In this document: positions 39,384 to 49,339 of the stretch, piece after piece
Numbering within the stretch: the stretch's first letter is position 1
Layout of the letters: every line of letters begins with the position of its first letter
Translations under genes and position numbers: made by a program
The notes under the pieces: generated by a model
Database searches by the model: none
The model's input: the letters and a program-made list of their open reading frames with translations, nothing else
Told to the model about the DNA's origin: nothing
Source of the DNA: Snodgrassella alvi wkB2
GTDB taxonomy: Bacteria; Pseudomonadota; Gammaproteobacteria; Burkholderiales; Neisseriaceae
DNA length: 64,000 nt
Direction: 5' to 3'
Assembly (NCBI RefSeq): GCF_000600005.1
Contig: NZ_CP007446.1
Span: 1,204,894-1,268,893 of the forward strand

Positions 39384-40433
39384 ATGTCGCTAAGCATTAT
39401 TCGTCATGATTGGTCCCTACCAGAGGTTATCAAATTATTTCAACTGCCATTTAATGATCTGATATTTAAAGCACAAACAATACACCGACAATTTTTTGAT
39501 GCCAATAAAGTGCAAATTTCAACTTTACTATCCATAAAAACTGGTGCTTGTCCGGAAGACTGTAAATATTGCCCCCAGTCAGTCCATTACGATACCGGTC
39601 TGGAAAAAGAAAAATTGCTTGAAGTTCAAAAAGTAATTGAAAAAGCCAAGGCTGCAAAAGCAATCGGTTCAACACGTTTCTGTATGGGCGCTGCCTGGAA
39701 GCATCCTACTGCCAGAGATATGCCGTATGTTCTGGAGATGGTAAAAGGTGTTAAAGCACTGGGCATGGAAACCTGTATGACTCTGGGCAAATTGTCACAA
39801 GATCAGGCTCATGCTTTATCTGAGGCCGGGTTAGATTTCTATAATCATAATTTAGATACTTCACCCGAATTTTACGGAAACATCATTACCACCCGTACCT
39901 ATGCGGAGCGTTTGCAAACATTGGCTTATGTCCGAGAAGCAGGCATTAAAATTTGCTCAGGCGGAATTCTTGGAATGGGTGAATCTCTAAAAGACAGAGC
40001 CAGTTTATTAATTCAACTGGCTAATTTAGATGAACATCCGGAAAGTGTTCCCATCAACAATCTGGTCAAGGTTAAAGGTACGCCTTTAGCGAATGAACAG
40101 GATATTGAACCGTTTGATTTCATCAGAATGCTTGCTGTTGCCCGTATTATGATGCCTAAATCACATGTGCGATTATCCGCAGGACGGGAACAAATGAATG
40201 AGCAAATGCAGGCACTGGCTTTTTTAGCAGGAGCAAACTCTATATTTTATGGAGATAAATTGCTTACCACATCTAATCCTCAAGTTGAAAAAGATAATGC
40301 TTTATTTATTAAATTGGGTATCAGTCCCGAACAATGTGAGGATTATAGTGATGAGATACACCGGGCAGCTATTGTACAGGCAATTTCCGAGCAAACACAC
40401 AATAGCATGTCTGGTAATATTAACGAAGCTTAG
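39384..40433 (+). CDS. bioB: Biotin synthase
   Basis: Radical-SAM enzyme that inserts sulfur into dethiobiotin. 349 residues from the ATG at 39384, which has AAAGGAAA upstream. The radical-SAM cysteines are Cys56, Cys60 and Cys63 in [13 protein letters not shown]. Also typical are [40 protein letters not shown] and [10 protein letters not shown], and the conserved [11 protein letters not shown] ending. No other biotin genes are adjacent; it stands alone with its own promoter. Confidence 0.97.
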   Translation: MSLSIIRHDWSLPEVIKLFQLPFNDLIFKAQTIHRQFFDANKVQISTLLSIKTGACPEDCKYCPQSVHYDTGLEKEKLLEVQKVIEKAKAAKAIGSTRFCMGAAWKHPTARDMPYVLEMVKGVKALGMETCMTLGKLSQDQAHALSEAGLDFYNHNLDTSPEFYGNIITTRTYAERLQTLAYVREAGIKICSGGILGMGESLKDRASLLIQLANLDEHPESVPINNLVKVKGTPLANEQDIEPFDFIRMLAVARIMMPKSHVRLSAGREQMNEQMQALAFLAGANSIFYGDKLLTTSNPQVEKDNALFIKLGISPEQCEDYSDEIHRAAIVQAISEQTHNSMSGNINEA

Positions 40434-40561
40434 CAACTCAGTGTTATTTAAGCTCGTTTGTACAGTAGAGTGATAATTCTATTATTTATTACATAAAAAT
40501 TCCAAATGTCACAAACCTGTATTTATAGTAAGATACAATACAATAAATTTGCACTTTACTT

Positions 40562-41293
40562 ATGAGCACGCCGTTAACAACGCCTCCGCTGGCACCTAAA
40601 ACCATAGCTATTCTTAAACAACTTAATATACATTGCTTAGAAGATTTACATCTTCGCGGAGCGTTAACTGCGTTTTTACAATTTAAAAGTATGAGTACAG
40701 GCTGTACAGACAGTCTTTTGTGGCAATTTATTGCTCTAGTGGAAGATCGCTTAGTTCAGTCTTTTACATATGAAGAAAAAGATTACTGGCGCAAGCAGCT
40801 TAAACTGCACCCGCCAGTAGCTGTCTTTCCGTCTGAAAAAGTTATGCAGCAATGGATGCATCAGGCTCTGGATGCAGCGCGTCAGGCTTATATACTGAAT
40901 GAAGTGCCGGTTGGTGCTGTTGTTGTCTGTGAAAACACTCTGGTTGGCTATGGCTACAATCGCTGTATCGCTGATTGTAATATTAGTCATCATGCAGAAA
41001 TTCAGGCATTAACGGCAGCCAGTAAAGCATTGGGAAATTACCGTCTGGAAAATTGTGATGTTTATATTACTCTGGAACCGTGCGCTATGTGTGCAAGTGC
41101 ATTAATACAAGCACGAATCAGAAGGGTAATTTATGGAGCTTGTGAAACAAAAACCGGGGCAGCCGGCAGTGTGATTAATTTATTTACTAATCAGCAGTTA
41201 AATAAACACACTGCAATCATTGGTGGTGTTCTGGCTAATGAATCTACCCAATTATTACAGGATTTTTTCCGGCGTAAGCGCAGCCAGGTATAA
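40562..41293 (+). CDS. tadA: tRNA adenosine-34 deaminase with N-terminal TfoX_C-like domain
   Basis: 243 residues, about 75-90 more than ordinary TadA. Residues about 10-75 (PKTIAILKQLNIHCLEDLHLRGALTAF in two pieces, SLLWQFIALVEDRL) resemble the TfoX C-terminal helical domain. From about residue 95 the deaminase follows: zinc ligand His144 and catalytic Glu146 in HHAEIQAL, and PCAMC with Cys174 and Cys177. TadA converts A34 to inosine in tRNA-Arg(ACG). The role of the extra domain is unknown; it may bind nucleic acid. Confidence 0.9.
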   Translation: MSTPLTTPPLAPKTIAILKQLNIHCLEDLHLRGALTAFLQFKSMSTGCTDSLLWQFIALVEDRLVQSFTYEEKDYWRKQLKLHPPVAVFPSEKVMQQWMHQALDAARQAYILNEVPVGAVVVCENTLVGYGYNRCIADCNISHHAEIQALTAASKALGNYRLENCDVYITLEPCAMCASALIQARIRRVIYGACETKTGAAGSVINLFTNQQLNKHTAIIGGVLANESTQLLQDFFRRKRSQV

Positions 41294-41316
41294 ACCAATG
41301 CTGCTGCAATCATAAA

Positions 41317-42090
41317 TTACAGTAAATCGTAGCCAAATTTACCAATCATAATACACAGAAGAATAATAAAACCTTTACGCAATAATTTGCTGCCGCCACG
41401 CATTGCTAATCTAGCACCGATGATCCCTCCGCTCAGATTGGCAATAGCCAGTGGAATTGCCCAATGCCATACGACATACTGATGTGGAATAAAAAATATC
41501 AGTGCGGCAAAATTTGTTGTGAGATTAATAACTTTAGAAGATGCTGTTGCGGTAATAAAGTCAAAAGCAAAAAAGCGAACAAATATAAAAGCCAGTAAGC
41601 TGCCTGTACCGGGACCGAATATACCGTCATATAAACCGATTAAGGCACCCATTAACAGTCCGATAATATACTCACGTCGGGTCAGCTGGCTTTGGCGCTG
41701 AACCTGACCCAGATCCTTTTTCAAAAAGGTATAAATCGCCATAATGATTAAAATAACCAGAATGGACGGTTTCATCCACGCTGTGGGCAGATATTCCACA
41801 ACATGAGCACCCATGTATGAAAAAGCAAATGCAAGTACAGCAGCAGGTAACAGCATTGCCCATGGAACCGGTATACGGCGGGTATATTGCACAGCTGCTA
41901 CTAAAGTACCACAGGCGGAAGCAAATTTATTTACCCCTAGAACAACCGGTGTGATGGTTTTCTGTGGTAATGCGCCAAACAGCCCGGGGATCTGTAACAA
42001 CCCGCCACCACCGACAGCCGCATCCATTAAACCGGCACTGAATCCGATAATTAATAACCACCAGATATGAGAGTCACTGAGCCATTCCAC
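41317..42090 (-). CDS. TauE/SafE family (TSUP) membrane permease
   Basis: 257 residues with about seven to eight hydrophobic segments. The family signature is the paired motif: SAGLMDAAVGGGGLLQIPGL near the N-terminus and ALIGLYDGIFGPGTGSLLAF in the second half. Relatives export or import sulfur-containing anions such as sulfite or sulfoacetate; the substrate is not predictable here. The start codon is GTG at 42090, supported by AGGA six bases upstream. It follows the CNP1-like gene by 11 bp, so the two are probably co-transcribed. Confidence 0.85.
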   Translation of the reverse strand: MEWLSDSHIWWLLIIGFSAGLMDAAVGGGGLLQIPGLFGALPQKTITPVVLGVNKFASACGTLVAAVQYTRRIPVPWAMLLPAAVLAFAFSYMGAHVVEYLPTAWMKPSILVILIIMAIYTFLKKDLGQVQRQSQLTRREYIIGLLMGALIGLYDGIFGPGTGSLLAFIFVRFFAFDFITATASSKVINLTTNFAALIFFIPHQYVVWHWAIPLAIANLSGGIIGARLAMRGGSKLLRKGFIILLCIMIGKFGYDLL

Positions 42091-42101
42091 GATATATCCT
42101 A

Positions 42102-42632
42102 CTAACGCATGGCACGTGTGGTAATACGTTTAATTAACTCTTGCTGATTACGGGGTAATCCGTCTTCGCAGAAAGTCTGATACAGCACCGAACGCACTTT
42201 ATCCAGTTGATTCAGGCTGGTACCGATTACTTTCCATTGACTATTGCGCGGCTGTATCCAGCGTTTATTCACATCGTCACCATATCCGAACACCTTCATG
42301 CGCCGTGTCGGGCAGTGAATAGCTTCAGCAGTAAGGTTATTAATCCCCTGATCTGATTGCTGGTTCAGAATATAATGGATAGTATGGTCTGTATTGATTT
42401 GAATACTGTTCAGCATTAATTTTGGCTGACCCTGATATGTCTGGCTGATATAAATATCTGCCCATTGCTCATTACCGGCAGGATACGCTGGCATAGGTAC
42501 AGCCTGCTCTTCCCAAGGCTGATTTTCATCAGGTCCAATATAATGCTCGTTATATAAAGTTTCTCTGCGTGCCAGTGCACAAGCACAAACACCAAGAAGT
42601 AATACAGTCAATACGGTTTTGGTAACTTTCAT
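42102..42632 (-). CDS. CNP1-like family exported protein
   Basis: 176 residues with a signal peptide (VTKTVLTVLLLGVCACALA). The mature part carries the CNP1 pattern: PWEEQAVPMPAYP, ADIYISQTYQGQPKLMLNSIQI, HYILNQQSDQGINNLTAEAIHCPTRRMKVFGYGDD (in sections) and RSVLYQTFCEDGLP with conserved cysteines. The family is common in betaproteobacteria and has no established function. GGAG lies upstream of the ATG. Lies between adk and the TauE/SafE gene on the minus strand, behind the adk terminator. Confidence 0.8.
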   Translation of the reverse strand: MKVTKTVLTVLLLGVCACALARRETLYNEHYIGPDENQPWEEQAVPMPAYPAGNEQWADIYISQTYQGQPKLMLNSIQINTDHTIHYILNQQSDQGINNLTAEAIHCPTRRMKVFGYGDDVNKRWIQPRNSQWKVIGTSLNQLDKVRSVLYQTFCEDGLPRNQQELIKRITTRAMR

Positions 42633-42701
42633 ACCATGCTCCGAAACCGGATATACAATCCGGCTTTATTCTGAAATACTGTTTATCATTTGTCATACAG
42701 C

Positions 42702-42736
42702 AAAAAGCTGTCTGTAATCTTATGAGAACAGACAGC
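42702..42736 (-). terminator. Terminator of adk
   Basis: 9-bp perfect stem (gctgtctgt 42707-42715 / acagacagc 42728-42736) with a 12-base loop; read on the minus strand it follows the adk stop and is followed by TTTTT (42706-42702). Confidence 0.85.
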
Positions 42737-42748
42737 CGGATTCAGCCA

Positions 42749-43426
<678 letters not shown>

Positions 43427-43445
43427 TTAATATTATTACTAATAT

Positions 43446-44213
43446 TTATTTTTTTACTTCTGTCCAGTTCGTGCGTACACGCTCAAGATCCGCAGCTGTA
43501 TCCACACCTGCAGCCGGAGCATGCGGTGTAATTTGTACCGCAATATTGTAACCATGCCACAGTACGCGCAGCTGCTCAAGTGATTCAGCCTGTTCTAATG
43601 GTGATGGAGTCAAATCTGCATATTGGTGCAAAAACTGTACCCGATAACCATAAATGCCAATATGACGATATACCGGAATATCTGCCGGCATGACCTCAGC
43701 GCCGCTGCGCATTAATTCACGCGGCCATGGAATGGCCGCACGGCTAAAGTACAAGGCATTATTTTTGTTGTTTAATACAACTTTAACACAATTGGCATCT
43801 GTAAAATCTGTGTAATCAGTTAATAGATGTGCTGCTGTGGCCATTGGTGCTGAACTTTGCTGTAATTGTTCAGCTACAGCATTAATCAGCTCAGGTTCAA
43901 TCAAAGGTTCATCACCCTGAACATTTACAACACAGTCTTCTCCAGCGAGATTCAGAATGCCGGCTGCTTCAGCCAGACGAGTTGTACCGCTCTCATGCTC
44001 CGGAGCTGTTAAAACAGCTTCAATTCCATGAACCTGACATGCAGTCTGAATATCAGTATGATCTGTTGCCACAACTACTCTTCCGGCTTTGCTGGCAAGT
44101 GCACGCTCAGCTACCCTCACTACCATCGGTTTACCATGTATATCAGCTAAAGCCTTATTGGGTAAACGACTGGAGGATAGCCGTGCCGGAATCAGAACAA
44201 CAAAATTACTCAT
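43446..44213 (-). CDS. kdsB: 3-deoxy-manno-octulosonate cytidylyltransferase (CMP-KDO synthetase)
   Basis: Activates KDO with CTP for lipopolysaccharide inner core synthesis. 255 residues from the ATG at 44213. The nucleotide motif [25 protein letters not shown] opens the protein; [30 protein letters not shown] and KVVLN...[11 protein letters not shown] follow in the expected order. Start overlaps the Trm112-like gene by 8 bp, so translation is coupled. Functionally linked with lpxK in the same string. Confidence 0.96.
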   Translation of the reverse strand: MSNFVVLIPARLSSSRLPNKALADIHGKPMVVRVAERALASKAGRVVVATDHTDIQTACQVHGIEAVLTAPEHESGTTRLAEAAGILNLAGEDCVVNVQGDEPLIEPELINAVAEQLQQSSAPMATAAHLLTDYTDFTDANCVKVVLNNKNNALYFSRAAIPWPRELMRSGAEVMPADIPVYRHIGIYGYRVQFLHQYADLTPSPLEQAESLEQLRVLWHGYNIAVQITPHAPAAGVDTAADLERVRTNWTEVKK

Positions 44214-44397
44214 GTGTCGCCGTACATTCTTCATCAGTTAAATTACGAGCTTCATTTACCAGCATATAGGGAATACCATCTTTTACCGGATAAGCCAGCC
44301 GTGATGCTTTACACCACAGTTCCTGCTGCTGTGCATGCCATTGCAGTTTTCCTTTACACTCGGGGCATACCAGTATATCCAGATATTTTTGATTCAT
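44206..44397 (-). CDS. Trm112-like / UPF0434 small protein
   Basis: 63 residues. [13 protein letters not shown] carries a CxxC pair, and [18 protein letters not shown] is the family hallmark. Eukaryotic and archaeal Trm112 activates methyltransferases; the bacterial homologue's job is unclear. Three cysteines are visible (Cys11, Cys14, Cys29), one more near the C-terminus (EECT). AAGGA lies 6 bases before the ATG at 44397. It is typically found between lpxK and kdsB, as here, and overlaps the kdsB start. Confidence 0.9.
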   Translation of the reverse strand: MNQKYLDILVCPECKGKLQWHAQQQELWCKASRLAYPVKDGIPYMLVNEARNLTDEECTATHE

Positions 44398-44399
44398 TT

Positions 44400-44519
44400 T
44401 TAATCCTTAGTTTCGCAAAGGTGGCAAGCGAAGTTTATGGTTGTTGATTTAGCAGGTTTCCTGAATGCAGTAATACCAGTTAATAATTTATAAATATCGT
44501 CTTTGAATGACTTTACCAT
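44400..44519 (-). CDS. Possible 39-residue small ORF between lpxK and the Trm112-like gene
   Basis: An ATG-initiated frame starting [13 protein letters not shown] and ending CHLCETKD, with its TAA two bases before the Trm112-like ATG, so it overlaps that gene's ribosome site. It contains a CxxC pair and basic residues. There is no ribosome site before it and a stop codon lies just upstream in frame, so it may be chance. It sits in the 273-bp gap 44398-44670, in which I see no other gene. Confidence 0.22.
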   Translation of the reverse strand: MVKSFKDDIYKLLTGITAFRKPAKSTTINFACHLCETKD

Positions 44520-44670
44520 ATATTAAAATGGCAATATAGAGGCTGCTTAATACAGAACCTGAAATCGTAGTCAGTTTGTATCGTCTACCAACGATATACT
44601 GACAATTTATTGAAATTTTACCAGCAGCCGGAGTCTATGGCATCTTTTTCATTGCAGAAAAGTATTTATT

Positions 44671-45708
44671 TTATTTAGTACGGTCTAAGCCTAATTTTAA
44701 CTGAATCAATTCAGCTAAATCCGGGCAGATTTGTGCTGAAAGTGGTAAGACCCAAATATTATATTGCAAAGGTTTTTTCAATTTGACTGCATCTTTTTCT
44801 GTAATAAATATTATTTCTGCATCAGGCCAGTCTTCGGGTTGAATAGTTGCGTGATCATTCAGCGCAATGGTTTCTTTCAGATGAATACCCAATATCTGTA
44901 ATGCCTGAAAAAAACGTTGCGGTTGTCCGATACCTGCAATTGCCGCGCATTTTTTTTCTGAAAATTCATGGGCTTTTGCAGTCTTTTGCGGCTGATTTAA
45001 ACTATAGAAATCGCCATAGTTCAACTGACTGAAACCACACCATTGTGTTTTTATTAAATTTAGTTGCTGTGCCTGCTGAACAGAATTCGCATCGCCCTGA
45101 CTGAATACTACCGCATCTGCTCCCTGTAAGCGCTCAGCGGGTTCGCGTAATGGGCCATTAGGCAATATATCCAGTTTTTTTCCGATATCTGCGGCCGGAA
45201 ATACTATAACTTCCATATCCCGGCAAAGTGCGTAATGTTGTAAACCATCATCACTTAATAAAAGCTGCAAATCCGGATATGCATTTAACAATGCTCTGCC
45301 GGCAGCTTCACGAGTAGAAGCAACTGCAACCGGTGCCTGAGTTTGCTGATACAGCATTAATGGTTCATCTCCGGCTTCTGCCGCGGTAGATTGGGCATTC
45401 AGAATAACCGTTTCTTTACTTAAACGTCCATAACCACGGCTAATGATACCTACCCTTATCTGCCGCTGCTGTAAGGTCTGTACCAGCGCAGCGACTAAAG
45501 GTGTTTTACCAACACCGCCAACATGAATGTTACCGATTACCACTACCGGACAAGGCAGTTTTTTAGTCGGCAAAATGCCCGATTTGTACAGCCAGCACCG
45601 TAACAAAGCAATACTTTGAAATAATCGTGCAAGCGGCCACAGTAACAATACCAGCACTATACGTGGATGCTGCCAGTGCCTTTGTATTAAACCGGCTAAC
45701 CAGCCCAT
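44671..45708 (-). CDS. lpxK: Tetraacyldisaccharide 4'-kinase
   Basis: Phosphorylates the 4' position of the lipid A disaccharide precursor at the inner membrane. 345 residues. N-terminal membrane-associated segment (about residues 16-36), P-loop VIGNIHVGGVGKT (57-69), GIISRGYGR, AGDEPLML and LSDDGLQHYAL are diagnostic, and FITEKDAVKL near the end belongs to the C-terminal domain. First gene of the lpxK-Trm112-kdsB-adk series, and divergent from xseA. Confidence 0.95.
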   Translation of the reverse strand: MGWLAGLIQRHWQHPRIVLVLLLWPLARLFQSIALLRCWLYKSGILPTKKLPCPVVVIGNIHVGGVGKTPLVAALVQTLQQRQIRVGIISRGYGRLSKETVILNAQSTAAEAGDEPLMLYQQTQAPVAVASTREAAGRALLNAYPDLQLLLSDDGLQHYALCRDMEVIVFPAADIGKKLDILPNGPLREPAERLQGADAVVFSQGDANSVQQAQQLNLIKTQWCGFSQLNYGDFYSLNQPQKTAKAHEFSEKKCAAIAGIGQPQRFFQALQILGIHLKETIALNDHATIQPEDWPDAEIIFITEKDAVKLKKPLQYNIWVLPLSAQICPDLAELIQLKLGLDRTK

Positions 45709-45828
45709 AACTCTGCCTATTAATTACAAAGCTGCACTATACCACGCTGTATATGCAGAACTGAACTATGATAAAAAAACGCCGTATAATATCTACAGAA
45801 TAAAACCGCTCTGAATATGGTATCCATT

Positions 45829-47181
45829 ATGTCTGATTTCTTTGCTCCGGCTGCTTTAAGTGTATCTGAACTCAATGCTTATGCCCGCCAATTGCTTGAA
45901 GACAATCTGATTGATTTATGGGTTGGCGGTGAAGTTTCTAATCTTACCCGTGCAGCCAGCGGTCATTTCTATTTTTCTTTAAAAGATGCCCGTGCACAAG
46001 TCAGATGTGTACTGTTTAAAGGTGTGGCACAGCAGCTGAGCCAGCCCTTACAGGAAGGTGATCATATAGAAGTAGCCGGAAAAATCAGTATTTACGAAGC
46101 ACGAGGTGAATTTCAGATTACCATTAATGCAGTGCGCCACAAAGGATTGGGACAGTTATATGAAGCTTATGAGCGGCTGAAACAGCAGTTAACTGCCGAA
46201 GGTTTATTTTCAAAGGAACGCAAACGTCCGCTACCTGTTCATCCTAAAGTGGTCGGTGTAGTGACCAGTCTGGCCGCAGCAGCTTTACGCGATGTTGTAA
46301 CAACCCTGCGCCGGCGTCATAGTGGTATCCGTGTGATTATTTATCCGACAGCTGTACAGGGTGCAGGGAGTGAACGTCAGATTGCTGCTGCTATTACCAG
46401 TGCCAATCAGCAGGCACTGGCTGATGTACTGATAATTTGCCGTGGAGGCGGCAGTATTGAGGATTTGTGGTCTTATAATGAAGAAATCGTCGTACGAACT
46501 GTAGCTGACAGCACAATTCCCACTGTGAGCGGTGTTGGTCATGAAACTGACTTTACCCTGACCGATTTTGCCGCAGATGTTCGCGCCCCGACACCGACAG
46601 CAGCTGCCGAACTGGTTAGCCCTGATATGGCACAATTAAGACATAGTGTTACTCAATGGCAAAAGCGTATACACCAATTACTGGAACAACGTTATTATGA
46701 TGCTTCACAAAAACTAGACTGGCTTGCTCGTCAATTAAAGCACCCGCAGCAAAACTGGCAGCAACAGCAGCAGCAACTAAGGGATTTAGCACGTCTGTTA
46801 CAAATTGGCATGCAGCGTCAGATCAGGCAGCATCGGCAAAATCTAATACAGCAACAACGCAGTCTGGAAAATACACGACCACAAACTATTCATGCACTAC
46901 AGGCACTTGAATATCGGAAACAACAATTACATCAAATTTGGCAAAATATTTTTATGCGCGCGCAACAACGGCTGCAGCAGCAGACATCTGTGTTACAGGC
47001 AGTCTCTCCTCTACAGATTCTCGCCAGAGGTTATAGCGTGGTCACTAATCAGCGCGGGCAGGTAATCCGCGATGCCAACAAATTAAAAACCGGCCAGTAT
47101 CTTAATATTCGCTTTGCTTGCGGTGAACGTAGCGTACAGATTGCCCCGCCGAAAATTCAGTCTGATTTATTTGATAATTAA
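45829..47181 (+). CDS. xseA: Exodeoxyribonuclease VII large subunit
   Basis: 450 residues. The N-terminal OB fold (SVSELNAYARQLLEDN, WVGGEVSNLTRAASGHFYFSLKD) binds single-stranded DNA; the nuclease domain follows with VVTSLAAAALRDVV, IICRGGGSIEDLW and GVGHETDFTLTDFAAD. A Gln-rich coiled coil spans about 280-400. I chose the ATG at 45829 by family N-terminus, with another at 45817 possible; neither has a ribosome site. A TATAAT at 45785-45790 with a weak -35 probably starts the transcript. The small subunit xseB is not adjacent. Confidence 0.94.
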   Translation: MSDFFAPAALSVSELNAYARQLLEDNLIDLWVGGEVSNLTRAASGHFYFSLKDARAQVRCVLFKGVAQQLSQPLQEGDHIEVAGKISIYEARGEFQITINAVRHKGLGQLYEAYERLKQQLTAEGLFSKERKRPLPVHPKVVGVVTSLAAAALRDVVTTLRRRHSGIRVIIYPTAVQGAGSERQIAAAITSANQQALADVLIICRGGGSIEDLWSYNEEIVVRTVADSTIPTVSGVGHETDFTLTDFAADVRAPTPTAAAELVSPDMAQLRHSVTQWQKRIHQLLEQRYYDASQKLDWLARQLKHPQQNWQQQQQQLRDLARLLQIGMQRQIRQHRQNLIQQQRSLENTRPQTIHALQALEYRKQQLHQIWQNIFMRAQQRLQQQTSVLQAVSPLQILARGYSVVTNQRGQVIRDANKLKTGQYLNIRFACGERSVQIAPPKIQSDLFDN

Positions 47182-47360
47182 GATATATATTTTCAAATGT
47201 ATTTCTATTCTATTGCGTAAATTGCTATCACTAAGAATTTGGTGATTAATTGTTTGTTGATTTAAATTCAGATTTTTAATCTAAAAATAAATTATTCTTT
47301 GAAATGTTATGTTAAATAAATTTTTGACAGGCAATTAACTTAATAAGAATAGGAATTTAA

Positions 47361-48230
47361 ATGTCACTGTTTGCTCGTTTATTTGGGAAAAAATCTAAAG
47401 ATACAGATACTACGGTAGGTGAAAATACAAATACTAAACAATCAATAGGATTAAGTGTTGTATTTAAAGGCTCTCTTAATTTAGATAAAGATAAATTATT
47501 AGATAAATTAAAATATCTGGATTCTTCAATAATAAATGTCAAATACGAAACTCCTGCCGGAGAGCTTGAACAAGGCGTTTTTGCTTTGATAAGCTGGGGA
47601 AAACATATAGTTAAACTGATCGGATTCAATGCGCCTTTTCCTGCTGATGCATTGGAAACTTGTGTTGAGCCAGCACATTATAGTGAAGATATCAAAAATC
47701 AAGTTCGTAAAAATGATAGTCATGTAATTTTGTACTATACAGGACATGATGAAGATGTAATACAACAATACCTGGCTTTATCCCGTCTGGCTGCGTGTTT
47801 TGAAGAATTTAATGCATTAGCAGTTATTAATGAAAACGCCCATTCTTCACTCCCTGCAAATGTTTTAAGTAACTTACTTAGTGATGAAGACAGTGCACAG
47901 AGTTTATGCGATTGTTTACCGCTATTTTTCTGCGGATTTGTTAAATATATTTTAGAAGACGTTAAAGGCGTCTGGATGCGCACTTACGGTGCTGATGTAT
48001 TTGGATTGCCTGATTTTGCTGTATTAGCAAATAACCATGATGAAGGTTCTGACTATTTCGATATGTTTGGTAATATTTTATCGTATCTGCGTCAGAGCGG
48101 AGCAAGTATGAATCCAGGGGATACAATGGAAATTGGCGATAATAAAATGATGTCATTACGAGCTCCACAGGAGGATGAATACTTCCTGAAAGATACAGGT
48201 AATGTTTTGGTTGTAGAGATCGGTAAATAG
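47361..48230 (+). CDS. DUF4261 family protein
   Basis: 289 residues, cytosolic, acidic. I recognise the DUF4261 pattern in the C-terminal half: FGLPDFAVLANN, FDMFGNILSYLRQSGASMNPGDTMEI (in two pieces) and LRAPQEDEYFLKDTGNVL. The N-terminal part has SIGLSVVFKGSLNLDKDKLLDKL. Function is unknown; relatives turn up near toxin and immunity genes, but nothing like that is adjacent. AGGA precedes the ATG. It is AT-rich compared with xseA and has its own terminator, which suggests a self-contained, possibly acquired unit. Confidence 0.7.
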   Translation: MSLFARLFGKKSKDTDTTVGENTNTKQSIGLSVVFKGSLNLDKDKLLDKLKYLDSSIINVKYETPAGELEQGVFALISWGKHIVKLIGFNAPFPADALETCVEPAHYSEDIKNQVRKNDSHVILYYTGHDEDVIQQYLALSRLAACFEEFNALAVINENAHSSLPANVLSNLLSDEDSAQSLCDCLPLFFCGFVKYILEDVKGVWMRTYGADVFGLPDFAVLANNHDEGSDYFDMFGNILSYLRQSGASMNPGDTMEIGDNKMMSLRAPQEDEYFLKDTGNVLVVEIGK

Positions 48231-48281
48231 TTAAATAAATCAATAAATTATTCTTGAGCAGAAATTATCCATTATTAAGCA

Positions 48282-48331
48282 ATATAAAACGACTTCCGAT
48301 ATTAAATTTGATATCGAAAGTCGTTTTATAT
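48282..48331. terminator. Terminator after the DUF4261 gene
   Basis: 21-bp stem with one mismatch (48282-48302 and 48311-48331, core aaaacgactt/aagtcgtttt) and an 8-base loop, followed by T-rich sequence. AT-rich flanks on both sides allow function for the convergent gene as well. Confidence 0.82.
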
Positions 48332-48434
48332 TTGGGTAAATTAAAAAATAACTGTTTTTTCAATCAGATATGCGAACACAATCAATATTTATTTTAAATA
48401 TCACGATATCAGATAATTGCCTTACTGCTTCTGT

Positions 48435-49265
48435 TTATTTGATAACATAATGCTTATTGTGCACAGTAATATCAGCTACTCTGTGCTCAGACTGAAAAAT
48501 ATCATAAGCAGGCTTCAATTCGCTCCAGAAAGGCATATAAGCTGAGTTTTGAAACTTTTGCATATTTAATGCTGTCATTCTGAATGGAAAAATATGAATG
48601 GGTATTCGCTTCTGTCCGCTGTTTATAGCTTGATTAACAACAGCGTAGATTTGTTCTATTCCCTTGTCAGTCATAGCATAGCAACCGATGGACACGCAGT
48701 TTCCATGAATCATGATAAAGCTTCCTGTGTATCCATGGGCGCGGTCATAGGCATTCGGGTAGCCGATATTAAAAGCAAGATGATAATTACTATTTGGTTT
48801 TAATAGATTTTTCTCGGTTGCGTAAAATCCTTCCGGACTTTTGCCATCACCTTCGGCTTTTTTAGGTCCCAGACCACCTGAATATGTACAGATATCCCAT
48901 GTCCTGTACAGCTGATAATTATTATTTTTGTGCTTATACCATATTTCTAATATTCCTTCCTGTTTGAATATTCGCAGATAAATTTTGTCACCACTAACAG
49001 GAGGAGAGACTGTTACTGCCGTATTTTTTACATCTATAGTTTTAATTTTCTGGTCAATAGTATAATTTCTAAAAAATAATGCTACACTTGCAACTACCCC
49101 CGCGAATCCGATGACAATCATACAGATAGTCATTAATCTTCGAGATAGTGTCTTTACTTGATTTTTTTTATTAGCGAAAAAAGGATAAATAATTAATCCG
49201 ATACTTCCGATAAATATCAATATGGGAAGTAAAATCATTAATGGTTCGCTAAATAATACAGACAT
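48435..49265 (-). CDS. L,D-transpeptidase family protein (YafK-like), membrane anchored
   Basis: 276 residues. Two N-terminal membrane segments (about 9-30 and 45-65) place a catalytic domain in the periplasm. The active-site motif reads FIMIHGNCVSIGCYAM, with His187 and Cys195 as the expected base and nucleophile of YkuD-type domains, and the preceding GDGKSPEGFYATEKN is the YafK-like substrate loop. Relatives cross-link peptidoglycan or cut lipoprotein-peptidoglycan links; the exact reaction is not predictable. Single gene, convergent with the DUF4261 gene. Confidence 0.8.
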   Translation of the reverse strand: MSVLFSEPLMILLPILIFIGSIGLIIYPFFANKKNQVKTLSRRLMTICMIVIGFAGVVASVALFFRNYTIDQKIKTIDVKNTAVTVSPPVSGDKIYLRIFKQEGILEIWYKHKNNNYQLYRTWDICTYSGGLGPKKAEGDGKSPEGFYATEKNLLKPNSNYHLAFNIGYPNAYDRAHGYTGSFIMIHGNCVSIGCYAMTDKGIEQIYAVVNQAINSGQKRIPIHIFPFRMTALNMQKFQNSAYMPFWSELKPAYDIFQSEHRVADITVHNKHYVIK

Positions 49266-49339
49266 AATTTGTTTCCGTTGAGACTGGGTTACCCATCAGT
49301 TAATCAGAAAACTGAATACAGAACAAACAATTGATTTAG

